Counted from the stretch's first letter, positions 18,207-27,530 are shown. The stretch: DNA of 64,000 bases from Achromobacter spanius (GCF_029637605.1 NZ_CP121261.1:4650001-4714000), one strand, 5' to 3'. The notes: generated by a model from the sequence alone, not told the origin. Made by a program: numbers and translations.

Positions 18207-19013
18207 TCAGATCTGGCCGGCAGCCTGGCGTTGCATGATGTCCTCGACAATCACCAGCGCCGCCTCCAGCGTGAACTCGCCGTCGGCTATCTGCCGCAGC
18301 ACGGTAGGAACGTCGACGGTGGCGATCTCCATGACTTCACCGTCACGGTTGGCGGGCCGCACGCCTGGCGCCAGCACGCAGGTGCTGGTCAGCACGTCTT
18401 CCACCTGATAGCCCTCGGGCAGCCGGCGATGAATGCGCAGGATGGTGCGCAAGGGCGTGCGGTTGACCAGGTCGGGCGCATCCAGGCCCGCTTCCTCGCC
18501 GCATTCGCGCACCAGCGCAAGTTCAAGATCTTCGCCGCAGCCCGCCAGGCCGCCCACCAAGGTGTCCCACATACCGGGATCTGTCGACTTGCTGAGCGCG
18601 CGTCGCGCAACCCACAGACGCCTGTCCGGCGTCCAGGCATTCAGATGCACCGCGTGGGTCAGCAGGCCCAGGGGGCGGACCGCCGCGCGCTCGATGACGC
18701 CCAGCGCAACATCGCCGTCCATCACGTCCAGCAGTTCATCGCGCCAGCCGCGCAGGCAGTTGGCTTGACGCAACAGTTGCGCGGTATTTTCCAGCACGGC
18801 GTTCAGTGCCGCGCCGGGTGTCAGGTGTGCGCCGATGTGCAACGCGGCGTCGTCGCAGACGATGCCGGGCGCATCGCGCAGTGCGTCGCAGGCGGCATGC
18901 GTGGCCCAGCCGCAGCGGCGGCCCGCTATATATAAAGCGTGCGCGCCATCGGGGGCGGGCTCCTGCGCGCGCGCGCACAGGTCGGCATACAAATCGGGCA
19001 ACTGCTTAGGCAT
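18207..19013 (-). CDS. Nudix hydrolase with N-terminal DUF4743-like domain
   Basis: 268-residue protein. The C-terminal half carries an exact Nudix box: GLAGCGEDLELALVRECGEE followed by AGL, satisfying G-x5-E-x7-REUxEExGU, which binds the metal for pyrophosphate bond cleavage. The N-terminal ~120 residues (PKQLPDLYADLCARA onward) look like the DUF4743 domain found with Nudix domains in thiamine-pyrophosphokinase-related proteins such as yeast YJR142W. The actual substrate is unknown, probably a nucleotide derivative or oxidised thiamine diphosphate. The start is the first methionine that leaves the domain complete. It lies between the antiporter (tail to tail) and the cox operon (head to head). 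Confidence 0.85.
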   Translation of the reverse strand: MPKQLPDLYADLCARAQEPAPDGAHALYIAGRRCGWATHAACDALRDAPGIVCDDAALHIGAHLTPGAALNAVLENTAQLLRQANCLRGWRDELLDVMDGDVALGVIERAAVRPLGLLTHAVHLNAWTPDRRLWVARRALSKSTDPGMWDTLVGGLAGCGEDLELALVRECGEEAGLDAPDLVNRTPLRTILRIHRRLPEGYQVEDVLTSTCVLAPGVRPANRDGEVMEIATVDVPTVLRQIADGEFTLEAALVIVEDIMQRQAAGQI

Positions 19014-19134
19014 CGTGGCGTGTCGTGATGAGGTTGCCGACGATTTTATGCCACACGGTTTGGCGCGCGCGTCAAGGGCCGAAGCTTGGGGCGGCGCAGA
19101 TGGGGGCGAGGCCCTTTTATTCAAGAGGCCTGTC

Positions 19135-19162
19135 TTACATCTATTTGCGTGTCCGCTATAAT
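19135..19162 (+). promoter_or_regulatory. Candidate sigma-70 promoter of the cox operon
   Basis: TTACAT (19135-19140), 16 bases, TATAAT (19157-19162). The minus-10 is a perfect consensus. The implied leader of coxB is about 145 bases. The rest of the 19014-19313 gap holds no gene; GAGGTAAGC just before the coxB ATG is the ribosome site. Confidence 0.55.
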
Positions 19163-19313
19163 CCGCCAGTTTCTTTGTGATTTCGAGTGGGAACGCGGGG
19201 GCCGCTCTATCTCCCTGCTTAACCCTGCCATCTAATAATTGCGCGTAGTCCTGTTGAAGTGACACTCGTGCCACTAGGCGACAAGGGCCCTCGCGCCGTG
19301 TTTCGAGGTAAGC

Positions 19314-20471
19314 ATGAAGAAGTGGAGAGGGATACTGGGGGCTTGTGCGATGCTGATTGGCAGCGTGGCCGGTGCTCAGGTGCAAGACATGCCCGGCGGC
19401 CCGAAGGTCAATCAGCTCAACCTGCATGAAGGTGTGACCGCGATTTCGCGCGACATCATGTGGCTGCACTGGCTGTTGCTCACGATCTGTATCGTGATCT
19501 TCATCGGTGTGTTCGGGGTGATGTTCTATTCCATCTGGGCGCACCGGAAGTCCCGCGGGCACAAGGCCGCGACGTTCCATGAGCATCTGGGCGTGGAAGT
19601 CGCCTGGACGGTCATCCCCTTCATCATCGTCATCGCCATGGCCTTGCCGGCCACCAAGACGGTGGTGGCCATGAAGGACACCTCAAGCGCCGACCTCACC
19701 ATCAAGGTCACCGGCTATCAATGGAAGTGGGGCTACGAGTACCTCGACGGCTCCGCCGCCGGCGTCAAATTCCTGTCCACACTTGCCACGCCTCGTGCGC
19801 AGATCGAGAACCGCGAGCCCAAGGGCCAGTTCTATCTGATGGAAGTGGACAACCACATGGTTGTGCCGGTGGATAAAAAGGTCCGCGTCGTTCTGACCGC
19901 GGCCGACGTCATCCACTCGTGGATGATTCCCGACTTCGGCGTCAAGCAGGATGCCATCCCTGGCTTCCTGCGCGACGCCTGGTTCCGTGCCGACACCCCG
20001 GGCATCTACCGTGGCCAGTGCGCGGAACTCTGTGGCAAAGACCACGCCTTCATGCCGATCGTTGTCGAAGTCCTGGCGCAAGCCGACTACGATAAGTGGG
20101 TTGAAGACCAGAAGAAGAAGATGGCGGCAAACGCCGACGATCCCAATAAAGAGTGGACGGAAGCCGAACTGGTTGCCCGTGGCGAAAAAGTCTTCGCCGC
20201 CAATTGCGTGGCCTGTCACCAGGCCAACGGCAAGGGCATTCCGGGCAGCTTCCCACCGCTTGACGGAGACAAGGTTGTTCTGGGCCCCCAAGCGGCCCAG
20301 ATCAACACCGTGCTCAAGGGCAAGCCCGGCACCGCCATGGCGGCATTCGGCGGGCAGCTCAATGATGTCGAGATCGCAGCGGTCATCAGCTATACACGCC
20401 ATGCCTGGAGCAATGCAGGCAAGGGGCAGGACCCGACGGTTCTACCGAAGGACGTTGCGGCTGCGCGCTGA
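19314..20471 (+). CDS. coxB: Cytochrome c oxidase subunit II with fused C-terminal cytochrome c domain
   Basis: 385-residue subunit II of an aa3-type oxidase. It has a signal peptide (GACAMLIGSVAGAQ), then two transmembrane helices (HWLLLTICIVIFIGVFGVMF and WTVIPFIIVIAMALPAT). The periplasmic cupredoxin domain carries the CuA ligands VIHSW, CAELCGKDH and a downstream Met (AFMPIV). Residues about 285-375 are a cytochrome c module with CVACH and a distal Met region (GTAMAAFGGQ). The domain accepts electrons from cytochrome c and passes them to CuA. First gene of the cox operon, followed after 103 bp by coxA. Confidence 0.97.
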   Translation: MKKWRGILGACAMLIGSVAGAQVQDMPGGPKVNQLNLHEGVTAISRDIMWLHWLLLTICIVIFIGVFGVMFYSIWAHRKSRGHKAATFHEHLGVEVAWTVIPFIIVIAMALPATKTVVAMKDTSSADLTIKVTGYQWKWGYEYLDGSAAGVKFLSTLATPRAQIENREPKGQFYLMEVDNHMVVPVDKKVRVVLTAADVIHSWMIPDFGVKQDAIPGFLRDAWFRADTPGIYRGQCAELCGKDHAFMPIVVEVLAQADYDKWVEDQKKKMAANADDPNKEWTEAELVARGEKVFAANCVACHQANGKGIPGSFPPLDGDKVVLGPQAAQINTVLKGKPGTAMAAFGGQLNDVEIAAVISYTRHAWSNAGKGQDPTVLPKDVAAAR

Positions 20472-20574
20472 TCGCGCACCCTACGCCTACACCGATAGAA
20501 CCGGTTCCGTTTAGTTAGAGATACCCTGCCGGTCCCGTGGATCGGGGCCGGCACTCAGCAGGAAGGAGTCCATC

Positions 20575-22182
20575 ATGAGCAGCGTCACTGTAGACCACGT
20601 GTCGCCGGGCCACGGCCACGGTCACGATGACCACCACCACGCCATGCCCTCGGGCTGGCGCCGCTGGCTTTTTGCCACGAACCATAAAGACATCGGGACG
20701 ATGTATCTCATCTTCTCGTTTGCCATGTTGCTGGAAGGCGGCACGCTTGCCTTGCTGCTGCGTACCGAATTGTTCGAACCGGGCCTGCAATTCTTCCGCC
20801 CCGAACTGTTCAACCAGTTCACCACCATGCACGGCATCATCATGGTGTTCGGCGCCATCATGCCGGCCTTCGTGGGCTTTGCGAACTGGATGATTCCGAT
20901 GCAGATCGGCGCGTCCGACATGGCGTTCGCGCGCATGAACAACTTCAGCTTCTGGCTGCTGCCGGTGGCCGCGATCATGCTGACGGCATCGTTCTTCGTG
21001 CCGGGCGGCGCCACCGCCGCGGGCTGGACGCTGTATGCGCCGCTGTCCTTGCAGATGGGTCCGGGCATGGACCTGGGCATTTTCGCGATGCACTTGATGG
21101 GCGCTTCCTCGATCATGGGCGCCATCAACATCATCGTGACCATCCTGAACATGCGCGCGCCCGGCCTCACGCTGATGAAGATGCCGCTGTTCTGCTGGAC
21201 CTGGCTGATCACCGCCTTCCTGCTGCTGGCCGTAATGCCGGTGCTGGCCGCCGCCATCACCATGGTGCTGACCGACCGCCACTTCGGCACGGGCTTCTTC
21301 AACGCAGCGGCGGGCGGCGACCCGGTGCTGTATCAGCACGTGTTCTGGTTCTTCGGGCACCCCGAGGTCTACATCATGATCTTGCCGGCGTTCGGTATCG
21401 TGTCGGCCATCGTGCCCGCGTTCGCCCGCAAGAAGCTGTTTGGCTATGCCTCGATGGTGTACGCCACCGCCTCCATTGCCGTGCTGTCGTTCATTGTCTG
21501 GGCCCACCACATGTTCACGACGGGCATGCCGGTAACCGGGCAGTTGTACTTCATGTATGCCACCATGCTCATCTCCATCCCGACCGGGGTGAAGGTGTTC
21601 AACTGGGTCGCCACCATGTGGCGTGGCTCGATGACGTTCGAAACACCGATGCTGTTCTCGATCGGCTTCATCTTCGTGTTCACGATGGGCGGCTTCACCG
21701 GCCTGATCCTGTCGGTGGCACCCATCGACATCCAGGTGCACGACACCTATTACGTGGTGGCGCACTTCCACTACGTGCTGGTGGCCGGTTCGCTGTTCGC
21801 GTTGTTCGCGGGCGCCTACTACTGGGTGCCGAAGTGGACGGGCCGCATGTACAGCGAAAAACTGGGCAAGCTGCACTTCTGGTCCACGCTGATTTCGTTC
21901 AACGTCACCTTCTTCCCGATGCACTTCCTGGGGCTGGCCGGCATGCCGCGCCGCTACGCCGATTACGCCGCGCAGTTCACGACGTTCCACCAGATGGCCA
22001 CCATTGGCGCGTTCTGGTTCGGCTTGTCGCAGCTGATCTTCCTGTACGCGATTCTGCGTTGCTACATGGGCAAGGGCGAACCGGCGGCCGCCAAGCCGTG
22101 GGAAGGCGCCGAAGGGCTGGAATGGACGGTGCCTTCGCCCGCGCCCTTCCACACCTTCGAAACGCCGCCCGAAGTCAAATAA
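20575..22182 (+). CDS. coxA: Cytochrome c oxidase subunit I
   Basis: 535-residue catalytic subunit with 12 helices, housing heme a, heme a3 and CuB. Hallmarks seen: [17 protein letters not shown] (heme a ligand His in helix 2), [18 protein letters not shown] (CuB His and the cross-linked Tyr), [13 protein letters not shown] (CuB His pair) and [13 protein letters not shown] (the heme ligands). GGAAGGAG precedes the start. Near its N-terminus is a His-rich stretch ([13 protein letters not shown]) that could bind metal. No gene for Cox11/CtaG, which loads CuB, follows as might be expected. Confidence 0.98.
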   Translation: MSSVTVDHVSPGHGHGHDDHHHAMPSGWRRWLFATNHKDIGTMYLIFSFAMLLEGGTLALLLRTELFEPGLQFFRPELFNQFTTMHGIIMVFGAIMPAFVGFANWMIPMQIGASDMAFARMNNFSFWLLPVAAIMLTASFFVPGGATAAGWTLYAPLSLQMGPGMDLGIFAMHLMGASSIMGAINIIVTILNMRAPGLTLMKMPLFCWTWLITAFLLLAVMPVLAAAITMVLTDRHFGTGFFNAAAGGDPVLYQHVFWFFGHPEVYIMILPAFGIVSAIVPAFARKKLFGYASMVYATASIAVLSFIVWAHHMFTTGMPVTGQLYFMYATMLISIPTGVKVFNWVATMWRGSMTFETPMLFSIGFIFVFTMGGFTGLILSVAPIDIQVHDTYYVVAHFHYVLVAGSLFALFAGAYYWVPKWTGRMYSEKLGKLHFWSTLISFNVTFFPMHFLGLAGMPRRYADYAAQFTTFHQMATIGAFWFGLSQLIFLYAILRCYMGKGEPAAAKPWEGAEGLEWTVPSPAPFHTFETPPEVK

Positions 22183-22212
22183 ACCGTCTTTCACGTTCCA
22201 GGTAGCACAGCA

Positions 22213-22338
22213 ATGACACCCGAGCAGCGCCGCCGTAACAAGATTGCAGGATGGGTCCTCGTGGCCTTCGTCATTGCCGTGTTCGGCTGGACCGTGTTTC
22301 GCGGTTCAGCCCTGCTGACCGGCAATGCGGTCGGCTAG
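22213..22338 (+). CDS. Cytochrome oxidase small assembly protein, 41 residues
   Basis: A 41-codon gene (MTPEQRRRNKIAGWVLVAFV, then IAVFGWTVFRGSALL) 30 bp after coxA. It has a basic N-terminus, one transmembrane helix and a short tail. Tiny single-helix proteins with this TPEQRRRNK opening occur at this place in Burkholderiales cox operons and are labelled cytochrome oxidase small assembly protein. Role presumed in oxidase assembly or stability; not demonstrated by sequence. Confidence 0.75.
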   Translation: MTPEQRRRNKIAGWVLVAFVIAVFGWTVFRGSALLTGNAVG

Positions 22339-22347
22339 GCCCAGGCC

Positions 22348-22572
22348 ATGAGCGACGATCTGCACGAAACCTCTCGGCGCAAGCTGAGTTTCCTTCAGAC
22401 CATGAAGGCGGTGGCTTGGGGGTTCTTCGGCGTGCGCAAGGGTTCGGGGCATCAGGAAGATATCGCCAAGCTGAACCCGGTGCACGTGATCGTGGCAGGG
22501 CTGCTGGCGGCGGCAATCTTCGTAACTGTGCTGGTTTTAATTGTGCGTTGGGCCGTTTCCAGCCTGACTTGA
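22348..22572 (+). CDS. DUF2970 domain-containing small membrane protein
   Basis: 74 residues: a polar N-terminus with KLSFLQTMKAVAWGFFGVRK, matching DUF2970 (SFWQxxksVlwaFfGVRK), then one C-terminal transmembrane helix (PVHVIVAGLLAAAIFVTVLV). It lies 9 bp after the small assembly protein and 38 bp before coxC, so is part of the operon. DUF2970 genes commonly accompany cytochrome oxidase genes in Betaproteobacteria; molecular role unknown. Confidence 0.85.
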   Translation: MSDDLHETSRRKLSFLQTMKAVAWGFFGVRKGSGHQEDIAKLNPVHVIVAGLLAAAIFVTVLVLIVRWAVSSLT

Positions 22573-22610
22573 ATCACTTAATTCTATAAATCTGTACCAG
22601 GGAGAAAGCC

Positions 22611-23486
22611 ATGAGTGCAAGCCACTCGGTTCAAGGTAAAGAGGCACCGTACTACTTTGTGCCCGCCGACTCGGGGCATCCCGTACGCACGGCGGTGGCG
22701 CTGCTGTTCATGGGGCTGGGCGCCGCGGCCTGGATCAACGGCGTGGGCTGGGCCAAGTGGTCTGTCCTGGCGGGATTCATCGGCCTGATCGTGGTGCTGT
22801 ATTACTGGTTCGGCGACGCTATCCAGGAATCCGAAGCCGGTCTGAACAGCAAGCGCATCGACGGATCCTACCGTTGGGGCATGAGCTGGTTCATTTTCTC
22901 GGAAGTGATGTTCTTCGCGGCGTTCTTCGGCGCGCTTTGGTACACGCGCACGATCACCACCCCGTGGCTGGGCGACATCGACCACCGGCTGATGCTGTGG
23001 CCCGATTTCAAGGCCGCGTGGCCCAACTTCGGCCCGGCCGGCGTGGTCGAGGAATTCCAGACGGTCGGCCCGTTCTGGCTGCCCACGATCAACACCGCAC
23101 TGCTGCTGTCCTCGGGCGTCACGCTGACCATCGCCCACCATGCGCTGCGCGAGAACCATCGCGGCAAGACGATGTTCTGGTTGGCCGCCACGGTCATCCT
23201 GGGCTTCATCTTCGTGGCCTGTCAGGCCGCAGAATACCATCACGCCTATACCGAACTGAACCTGAAATTCAACTCGGGCGCGTACGGTTCGCTGTTCTAC
23301 ATGCTGACCGGGTTTCACGGTTTCCACGTGATCCTGGGCGCCACGATGTTGACGGTGATCCTGATACGTCTGATGCGGGGCCACTTTACCGCCGACCATC
23401 ACTTTGGCTTTGAAGGCGCGGCCTGGTATTGGCACTTTGTGGACGTGGTGTGGCTGGGGCTGTATTTGTTTGTGTATTGGTTCTGA
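22611..23486 (+). CDS. coxC: Cytochrome c oxidase subunit III
   Basis: 291-residue membrane subunit without metal, which stabilises subunit I. It has seven predicted helices. Conserved segments are WGMSWFIFSEVMFFAAFFGA, NTALLLSSGVTLTIAHHAL, YGSLFYMLTGFHGFHVILGA and the C-terminal FGFEGAAWYWHFVDVVWLGL. GGGAGAAAGCC precedes the ATG. A pair of inverted REP elements follows 25 bp after the stop, which may mark the 3' end of a transcript segment. Confidence 0.97.
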   Translation: MSASHSVQGKEAPYYFVPADSGHPVRTAVALLFMGLGAAAWINGVGWAKWSVLAGFIGLIVVLYYWFGDAIQESEAGLNSKRIDGSYRWGMSWFIFSEVMFFAAFFGALWYTRTITTPWLGDIDHRLMLWPDFKAAWPNFGPAGVVEEFQTVGPFWLPTINTALLLSSGVTLTIAHHALRENHRGKTMFWLAATVILGFIFVACQAAEYHHAYTELNLKFNSGAYGSLFYMLTGFHGFHVILGATMLTVILIRLMRGHFTADHHFGFEGAAWYWHFVDVVWLGLYLFVYWF

Positions 23487-23511
23487 TGGGGTGTGATGGT
23501 TCTGATTGTGT

Positions 23512-23576
23512 GATGGGTTGCGCGCGTTCGGCGCCGGGGTTTTGGCGGCGAACCAAGCGCGCTTCACCCATCCTAC
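23512..23576 (-). repeat. REP-like palindromic repeat, copy C
   Basis: 65 bp running from GATGGGTTGCGCGCG to GCGCTTCACCCATCCTAC, the same element as copy B, with GTAG on the minus strand at 23573-23576. It lies just after coxC and is separated by 12 bp from the oppositely oriented copy D. The two GTAG ends face each other. Confidence 0.75.
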
Positions 23577-23588
23577 GTGGTGAGGTTC

Positions 23589-23653
23589 GTAGGATGGGTG
23601 AAGCGCGGGAACTCCTGGACAAGAACCCTGTCGATAATCGCGCGCAACCCATC
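23589..23653 (+). repeat. REP-like palindromic repeat, copy D
   Basis: 65 bp: GTAGGATGGGTGAAGCGCG at the left and CGCGCGCAACCCATC at the right. It forms a BIME-like pair with copy C between the coxC and DUF2909 genes, and so could fold into a long hairpin in a cox transcript. The following AAGCAGCGG matches the flank of other copies. Confidence 0.75.
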
Positions 23654-23703
23654 AAGCAGCGGTGAAGCGGTGCAAGCCCTTCAAGCGGCCACAGCCATAC
23701 CCA

Positions 23704-23904
23704 TCACCGCAGCCCCGTGCTTTCTATCCAGCCCATGTGATGGGCGAACAGCACGAACAGGAACAGGGCGACTGATAGCCCGATGCGTACCGTCAGCGCA
23801 TTGACGGTGCGGTTGGTGGACCCTTTGTCCCGCATCAGATAGACCAGGGCGGATGCCAGACTGGCCAGGATTCCGATGAAGGCCAGTACGACGAAAACGC
23901 GCAT
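23704..23904 (-). CDS. Twin transmembrane protein, DUF2909 family
   Basis: 66 residues with two helices (VVLAFIGILASLASALVYLM and LTVRIGLSVALFLFVLFAHH) joined by a short loop DKGSTNRTVNA, the architecture of the DUF2909 twin-TM family often found beside SURF1 in oxidase clusters. The start MRVFVVL has GGAG 8 bases upstream. It is encoded opposite to its neighbours, divergent from SURF1 (36 bp between starts). Function unknown, probably linked to oxidase biogenesis. Confidence 0.8.
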   Translation of the reverse strand: MRVFVVLAFIGILASLASALVYLMRDKGSTNRTVNALTVRIGLSVALFLFVLFAHHMGWIESTGLR

Positions 23905-23940
23905 GGTGGTCTCCGGACAAAACAGAGTTAGCAACGATAC

Positions 23941-24855
23941 ATGGCCCGACCGCATTCAACACGCTACACGGTAACCGCCCTACTTCTGCTTGGCATCGCC
24001 GTGGTGATTCTGGTGTCGCTTGGGCAGTGGCAGTTGCGTCGCAGCGATGAGCGACGCGCCATTCTGGCCGCTATCGAAGCGGGCCGCAAGCAAGCGCCGG
24101 TGATGCTGACGCCCGCCACCCCTTCCGACGACTTGACACCCTGGCGCGTGGCTCAGGCCACGGGCGTGTGGCAACCGCAATTCAGTGTACTGCTGGACAA
24201 CCGCAACCACGAAGGGCGGCCGGGCTACTGGCTGGCCACGCCGCTGTTGCTGGATGGGTCTTCTCGTCAGGCCGTACTGGTGCTGCGCGGCTGGCTGCCT
24301 CGGGTCATGCCAGGCCAGGGCGAACCCGCGTTGCCGGCCACGCCGCAAGGCCCGCAGACCATCACCGGCGAAATGGCCGACCGTGTGCCGCGCCTGTTTG
24401 AATTGTGGTCGCTTGGCGGGCAGGATCAATCGGCCCTGCCCGCCACGCTGCCGGTCGCGGACGGTAAGGTGCCCCAGGTTCAAAACTTGCCGCTGGACGC
24501 TTATGCGCGCGCGACGGGGCTGAACCTGCTGCCCGTCGTGTTGGCCCAGAGCAGCCAGACCAGCCCGAACGCTCAGAGCGGTCCGAATGCTCAAAGCAGT
24601 TCGAATGCTCAAAGCAGTTCGAATGCTCAAAGCAGCCCGAACACTCAGCACAGCCCGAACGCTCAGCCCAGCCAGGCCGACGGTGACGGCTTGGTGCGCG
24701 ATTGGCCCCAGCCGTCCGTCGATTTTCAAAAGAATACGTCTTACGCGGTCCAGTGGTTCGCGTTCGGCTTGATTGCCGCCATCGCATGGCTGGTGGTGCT
24801 GGGGGGCGCCATCAAGCGCATGCGCCAGCGCGCGGGACAGGGCGCAAGGCCCTGA
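23941..24855 (+). CDS. SURF1 family cytochrome oxidase biogenesis protein
   Basis: 304-residue inner-membrane protein of the SURF1 family, which helps heme a insertion into subunit I. It has an N-terminal helix (TVTALLLLGIAVVILVSLGQ) immediately followed by the family motif WQLRRSDER, then FSVLLDNRNHEGRPGYWLATPL and VLRGWLPR in the periplasmic domain. A C-terminal helix closes it (SYAVQWFAFGLIAAIAWLVV). Between domain and last helix sits a 36-residue tract of six tandem 6-residue repeats (x-x-P/S-N-A/T-Q), absent from ordinary SURF1, lying in the periplasmic linker. Divergent from the DUF2909 gene. Confidence 0.9.
   Translation: MARPHSTRYTVTALLLLGIAVVILVSLGQWQLRRSDERRAILAAIEAGRKQAPVMLTPATPSDDLTPWRVAQATGVWQPQFSVLLDNRNHEGRPGYWLATPLLLDGSSRQAVLVLRGWLPRVMPGQGEPALPATPQGPQTITGEMADRVPRLFELWSLGGQDQSALPATLPVADGKVPQVQNLPLDAYARATGLNLLPVVLAQSSQTSPNAQSGPNAQSSSNAQSSSNAQSSPNTQHSPNAQPSQADGDGLVRDWPQPSVDFQKNTSYAVQWFAFGLIAAIAWLVVLGGAIKRMRQRAGQGARP
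24559..24666 (+). repeat. Six imperfect 18-bp tandem repeats inside the SURF1 gene
   Basis: 108 bp consist of six 18-base units, each ending in a variant of AAYGCTCAR. Together they encode TSPNAQ SGPNAQ SSSNAQ SSSNAQ SSPNTQ HSPNAQ. Units 3 and 4 are identical, suggesting recent slippage. Because the unit is a multiple of three, copy number can change without breaking the frame. Confidence 0.9.
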
Positions 24856-24871
24856 GCGCGCGCATCAATGA

Positions 24872-25522
24872 ATGACTCTTCCAGGATATAACGTGGCTCG
24901 CGACATCTCATCCCACACACCCGCACGCAAGCGCTCGTTGATGCCCATGCTGCTGGTGTTCCTGTGTTCTCTGGCGCCCATCGTGGCCGCCTTCGTGGTG
25001 TACATGAACCCGCAATGGTGGCCGGACGAGTCCAGCAATTACGGCACCCTGGTGTCGCCGCAGCGCCCCATGCCCGCCGCCAACGACCTGAAGCTGACGA
25101 CCTTGGACGGCAAACCGTTCGACCTGCAAAGTTTGAAGGGCAAGTGGCTGCTGGTGGCGGCCGATGGCGCGGAATGCCCCGAAAGCTGCGCTCGCAAGCT
25201 CTACATTACGCGCAATACGCACGCCAGCCAGGGCAAGAACGTGGACCGCCTGGCCCGCGTCTGGTTCATTACCGACGACGCGCCGGTGCCGCAGAAAGTG
25301 CTGGAGGCCTATCAAGGCACGGTCATGCTGCGCGTGAACCCGGACCAGCTTGCGCATTATCTGCTGGCTCGCGACACGGCCGCCGGACAGCCGGGCTTGC
25401 AGGACCCGATCTGGGTGATCGACCCGCTGGGCAACCTGATGATGCAGTACCCTGCCCAGGCGGATGGCGTGAAGGTGCGCAAGGACATCAGCAAGCTGGT
25501 CTATAACTCGCGCATTGGTTAA
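24872..25522 (+). CDS. SCO-like thioredoxin-fold protein of the cox cluster
   Basis: 216-residue membrane-anchored protein: one N-terminal helix (MPMLLVFLCSLAPIVAAFVV), then a periplasmic thioredoxin-like domain starting LTTLDGKPFDLQSLKGKWLL and carrying CPESC, a CxxxC pair like that of SCO copper chaperones. The spacing to a second half with IWVIDPLGNLMMQYP is also SCO-like, but the conserved downstream His of SCO proteins is not evident. It probably takes part in CuA or cysteine redox maturation of the oxidase. A GTG at 24893 with AGGA 6 bases upstream is an alternative start. Lies between SURF1 and heme A synthase. Confidence 0.75.
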   Translation: MTLPGYNVARDISSHTPARKRSLMPMLLVFLCSLAPIVAAFVVYMNPQWWPDESSNYGTLVSPQRPMPAANDLKLTTLDGKPFDLQSLKGKWLLVAADGAECPESCARKLYITRNTHASQGKNVDRLARVWFITDDAPVPQKVLEAYQGTVMLRVNPDQLAHYLLARDTAAGQPGLQDPIWVIDPLGNLMMQYPAQADGVKVRKDISKLVYNSRIG

Positions 25523-25588
25523 GCATTCTTTGCCCGCCACCGGCACCCTATGGGGTGCGCGGCGCGGGGGTACTTACAGTTGGTTGAT

Positions 25589-26623
25589 ATGGAACGCATC
25601 AAAGCGCGTTATCGCAAGCTCGTTTTCTTCACCTGGTTCCTGACGCTGGACCTGATCATGTTCGGCGCCTTCGTGCGCCTGACGGATTCCGGCCTGGGCT
25701 GCCCGGATTGGCCCGGCTGCTACGGCAGCGTCACGCCCTTGGGCGCCCAGGGCGACATCCATCAAGCGTCGCAAGCCATGCCGTTCGGCCCAGTGACGAT
25801 GTCCAAGGCCTGGATCGAAATGATCCATCGCTACGTCGGCACCATCTTGGGCATGCTCATCATCGGCATCGTTTACATGGCATGGCGCTATCGCCGCGAA
25901 CTGGGCCGCTCGCCCGCGCTGGCCGTGACGACGCTGGTCGCCGTGTGCGTGCAAGGCGCCTTCGGCGCGTGGACCGTCACGCACAAGCTGATGCCCGCCG
26001 TGGTGACGGCCCATCTGGTGTTCGGGTTGTCGGTGCTGGCGCTGATGACGTGGCTATCGGCCCGCGAACGCCCGCACTTGGCGATTGCCGCGGCGGCGGC
26101 GCGCTGGAAGCCCTGGGTGGCGGTGGGCTTTGGCCTGCTGCTGGTGCAGGTCACGCTGGGCGGCTGGGTCAGCACCAACTACGCCGCGCTGGCCTGCATG
26201 GACTTTCCCATGTGCCACGGCCAGTGGGTGCCCGACATGGATTTCCACGGCGGCTATTCGGTGATCCGAGGCCTGGGTGAACTGCCGTCGGGCGAAATGA
26301 TCTCGCAGCCCGCGCTGACCGCCATCCACTGGGTGCATCGCAATTTTGCCTTTGTCGTGTTCCTGTACCTGGGGACCTTGGCCTGGCGGCTGCGGGCCGA
26401 ACCGGGCTTGCGTGGCCCCGCCACCTTGATGCTGGCTCTGCTGGCCGCTCAACTGTTCACCGGCCTGACGACCATCTTCTTCCAGTGGCCGCTCTTGATC
26501 GCGGTGCTGCACAACGGGGGCGCCGCCGGCCTGACCTTGGCCGCCGTGGTGCTGATGGTGCGATTGTCCACGGCGGGAAGCGCGCGGACAGGGGGCAGTG
26601 GCCCCAATTCGGTGCGCGTTTAA
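25589..26623 (+). CDS. ctaA: Heme A synthase (COX15/CtaA family)
   Basis: 344-residue polytopic membrane enzyme that oxidises the heme O methyl group to the formyl of heme A. It has eight helices. Conserved blocks: [20 protein letters not shown] with the paired cysteines of the first extracellular loop, [12 protein letters not shown] with a heme-ligand His, [40 protein letters not shown] and [14 protein letters not shown]. The start MERIKARY is the first methionine that gives the family N-terminus. Followed after 13 bp by ctaB. Confidence 0.95.
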   Translation: MERIKARYRKLVFFTWFLTLDLIMFGAFVRLTDSGLGCPDWPGCYGSVTPLGAQGDIHQASQAMPFGPVTMSKAWIEMIHRYVGTILGMLIIGIVYMAWRYRRELGRSPALAVTTLVAVCVQGAFGAWTVTHKLMPAVVTAHLVFGLSVLALMTWLSARERPHLAIAAAAARWKPWVAVGFGLLLVQVTLGGWVSTNYAALACMDFPMCHGQWVPDMDFHGGYSVIRGLGELPSGEMISQPALTAIHWVHRNFAFVVFLYLGTLAWRLRAEPGLRGPATLMLALLAAQLFTGLTTIFFQWPLLIAVLHNGGAAGLTLAAVVLMVRLSTAGSARTGGSGPNSVRV

Positions 26624-26636
26624 AATAGGGTCCACT

Positions 26637-27530
26637 ATGACCAGTCTTGCCGCTCCTCCCTCCGGATTGCTCCGCCAATATTTCGTACTCACCAAGCCGC
26701 GCGTCACGCAGTTGGCGGTGTTCTGCGCGGTCATCGGCATGTTCCTTGCCGTGCCGGGCATCCCCGATATGCGCCGCGTGCTGTTTGGCACCATCGGCAT
26801 CTGGCTGCTGGCCGCGGCCGCCTTCGCCATCAACTGCCTGATCGAACAGGAAGTGGATGCGCGCATGCTGCGCACGGCGCGGCGCGCCACCGCCCGAGGC
26901 ACCATTTCGGCCTTCCAGGTGCTGAGCCTCTCGGGCCTGTTGGGCGGCGCGGGCATGTTCGTGCTGTACACGCTGGTGAACCCGCTGACCATGTGGCTGA
27001 CCTTCGCCACCTTTGTGGGCTACGCCGTTATCTATACCGTCATCCTCAAGCCGCGCACGCCGCAGAACATCGTGATCGGCGGCTTGTCGGGCGCGATGCC
27101 GCCGGCGCTGGGCTGGGCCGCCGTGGCGGATTCCGTGCCCGCCGAGGCCTGGGTACTGGTGCTGATCATCTTCATCTGGACCCCGCCGCACTTCTGGGCG
27201 CTGGCGCTGTACCGCAACCACGACTATGCCAAGGCCGGCCTGCCCATGCTGCCGGTCACGCACGGCAACCAGTTCACCCGCCTGCACATCCTGCTCTACA
27301 GCGTGGCGCTGGTGGCCACGACGCTGTTGCCCTACGCCATCCGCATGAGCGGCGCGCTGTATCTGTTGTCGGCATTGGTGCTGGGCGGCATGTTTGTGTC
27401 CTATGCGTGGCGCCTGTACCGCGCCTATAGCGACGAACTGGCGCGCAGCATGTTCCGCTTTTCCATTCTCTACCTGGCGCTGCTGTTCGGTGCCCTGCTG
27501 GTGGACCACTGGGTCGCCCTGCTGCGCTGA
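26637..27530 (+). CDS. ctaB: Protoheme IX farnesyltransferase (heme O synthase)
   Basis: 297-residue UbiA-superfamily prenyltransferase that adds a farnesyl group to heme B to make heme O, substrate of the preceding heme A synthase. Typical sequences: [20 protein letters not shown] at the N-terminus, the Mg-diphosphate region [18 protein letters not shown] (the N-x3-D-x2-M-x-R/K-T-x2-R block), [18 protein letters not shown] and [20 protein letters not shown]. Nine helices. The start MTSLAAPP is 13 bp after ctaA. Confidence 0.96.
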   Translation: MTSLAAPPSGLLRQYFVLTKPRVTQLAVFCAVIGMFLAVPGIPDMRRVLFGTIGIWLLAAAAFAINCLIEQEVDARMLRTARRATARGTISAFQVLSLSGLLGGAGMFVLYTLVNPLTMWLTFATFVGYAVIYTVILKPRTPQNIVIGGLSGAMPPALGWAAVADSVPAEAWVLVLIIFIWTPPHFWALALYRNHDYAKAGLPMLPVTHGNQFTRLHILLYSVALVATTLLPYAIRMSGALYLLSALVLGGMFVSYAWRLYRAYSDELARSMFRFSILYLALLFGALLVDHWVALLR

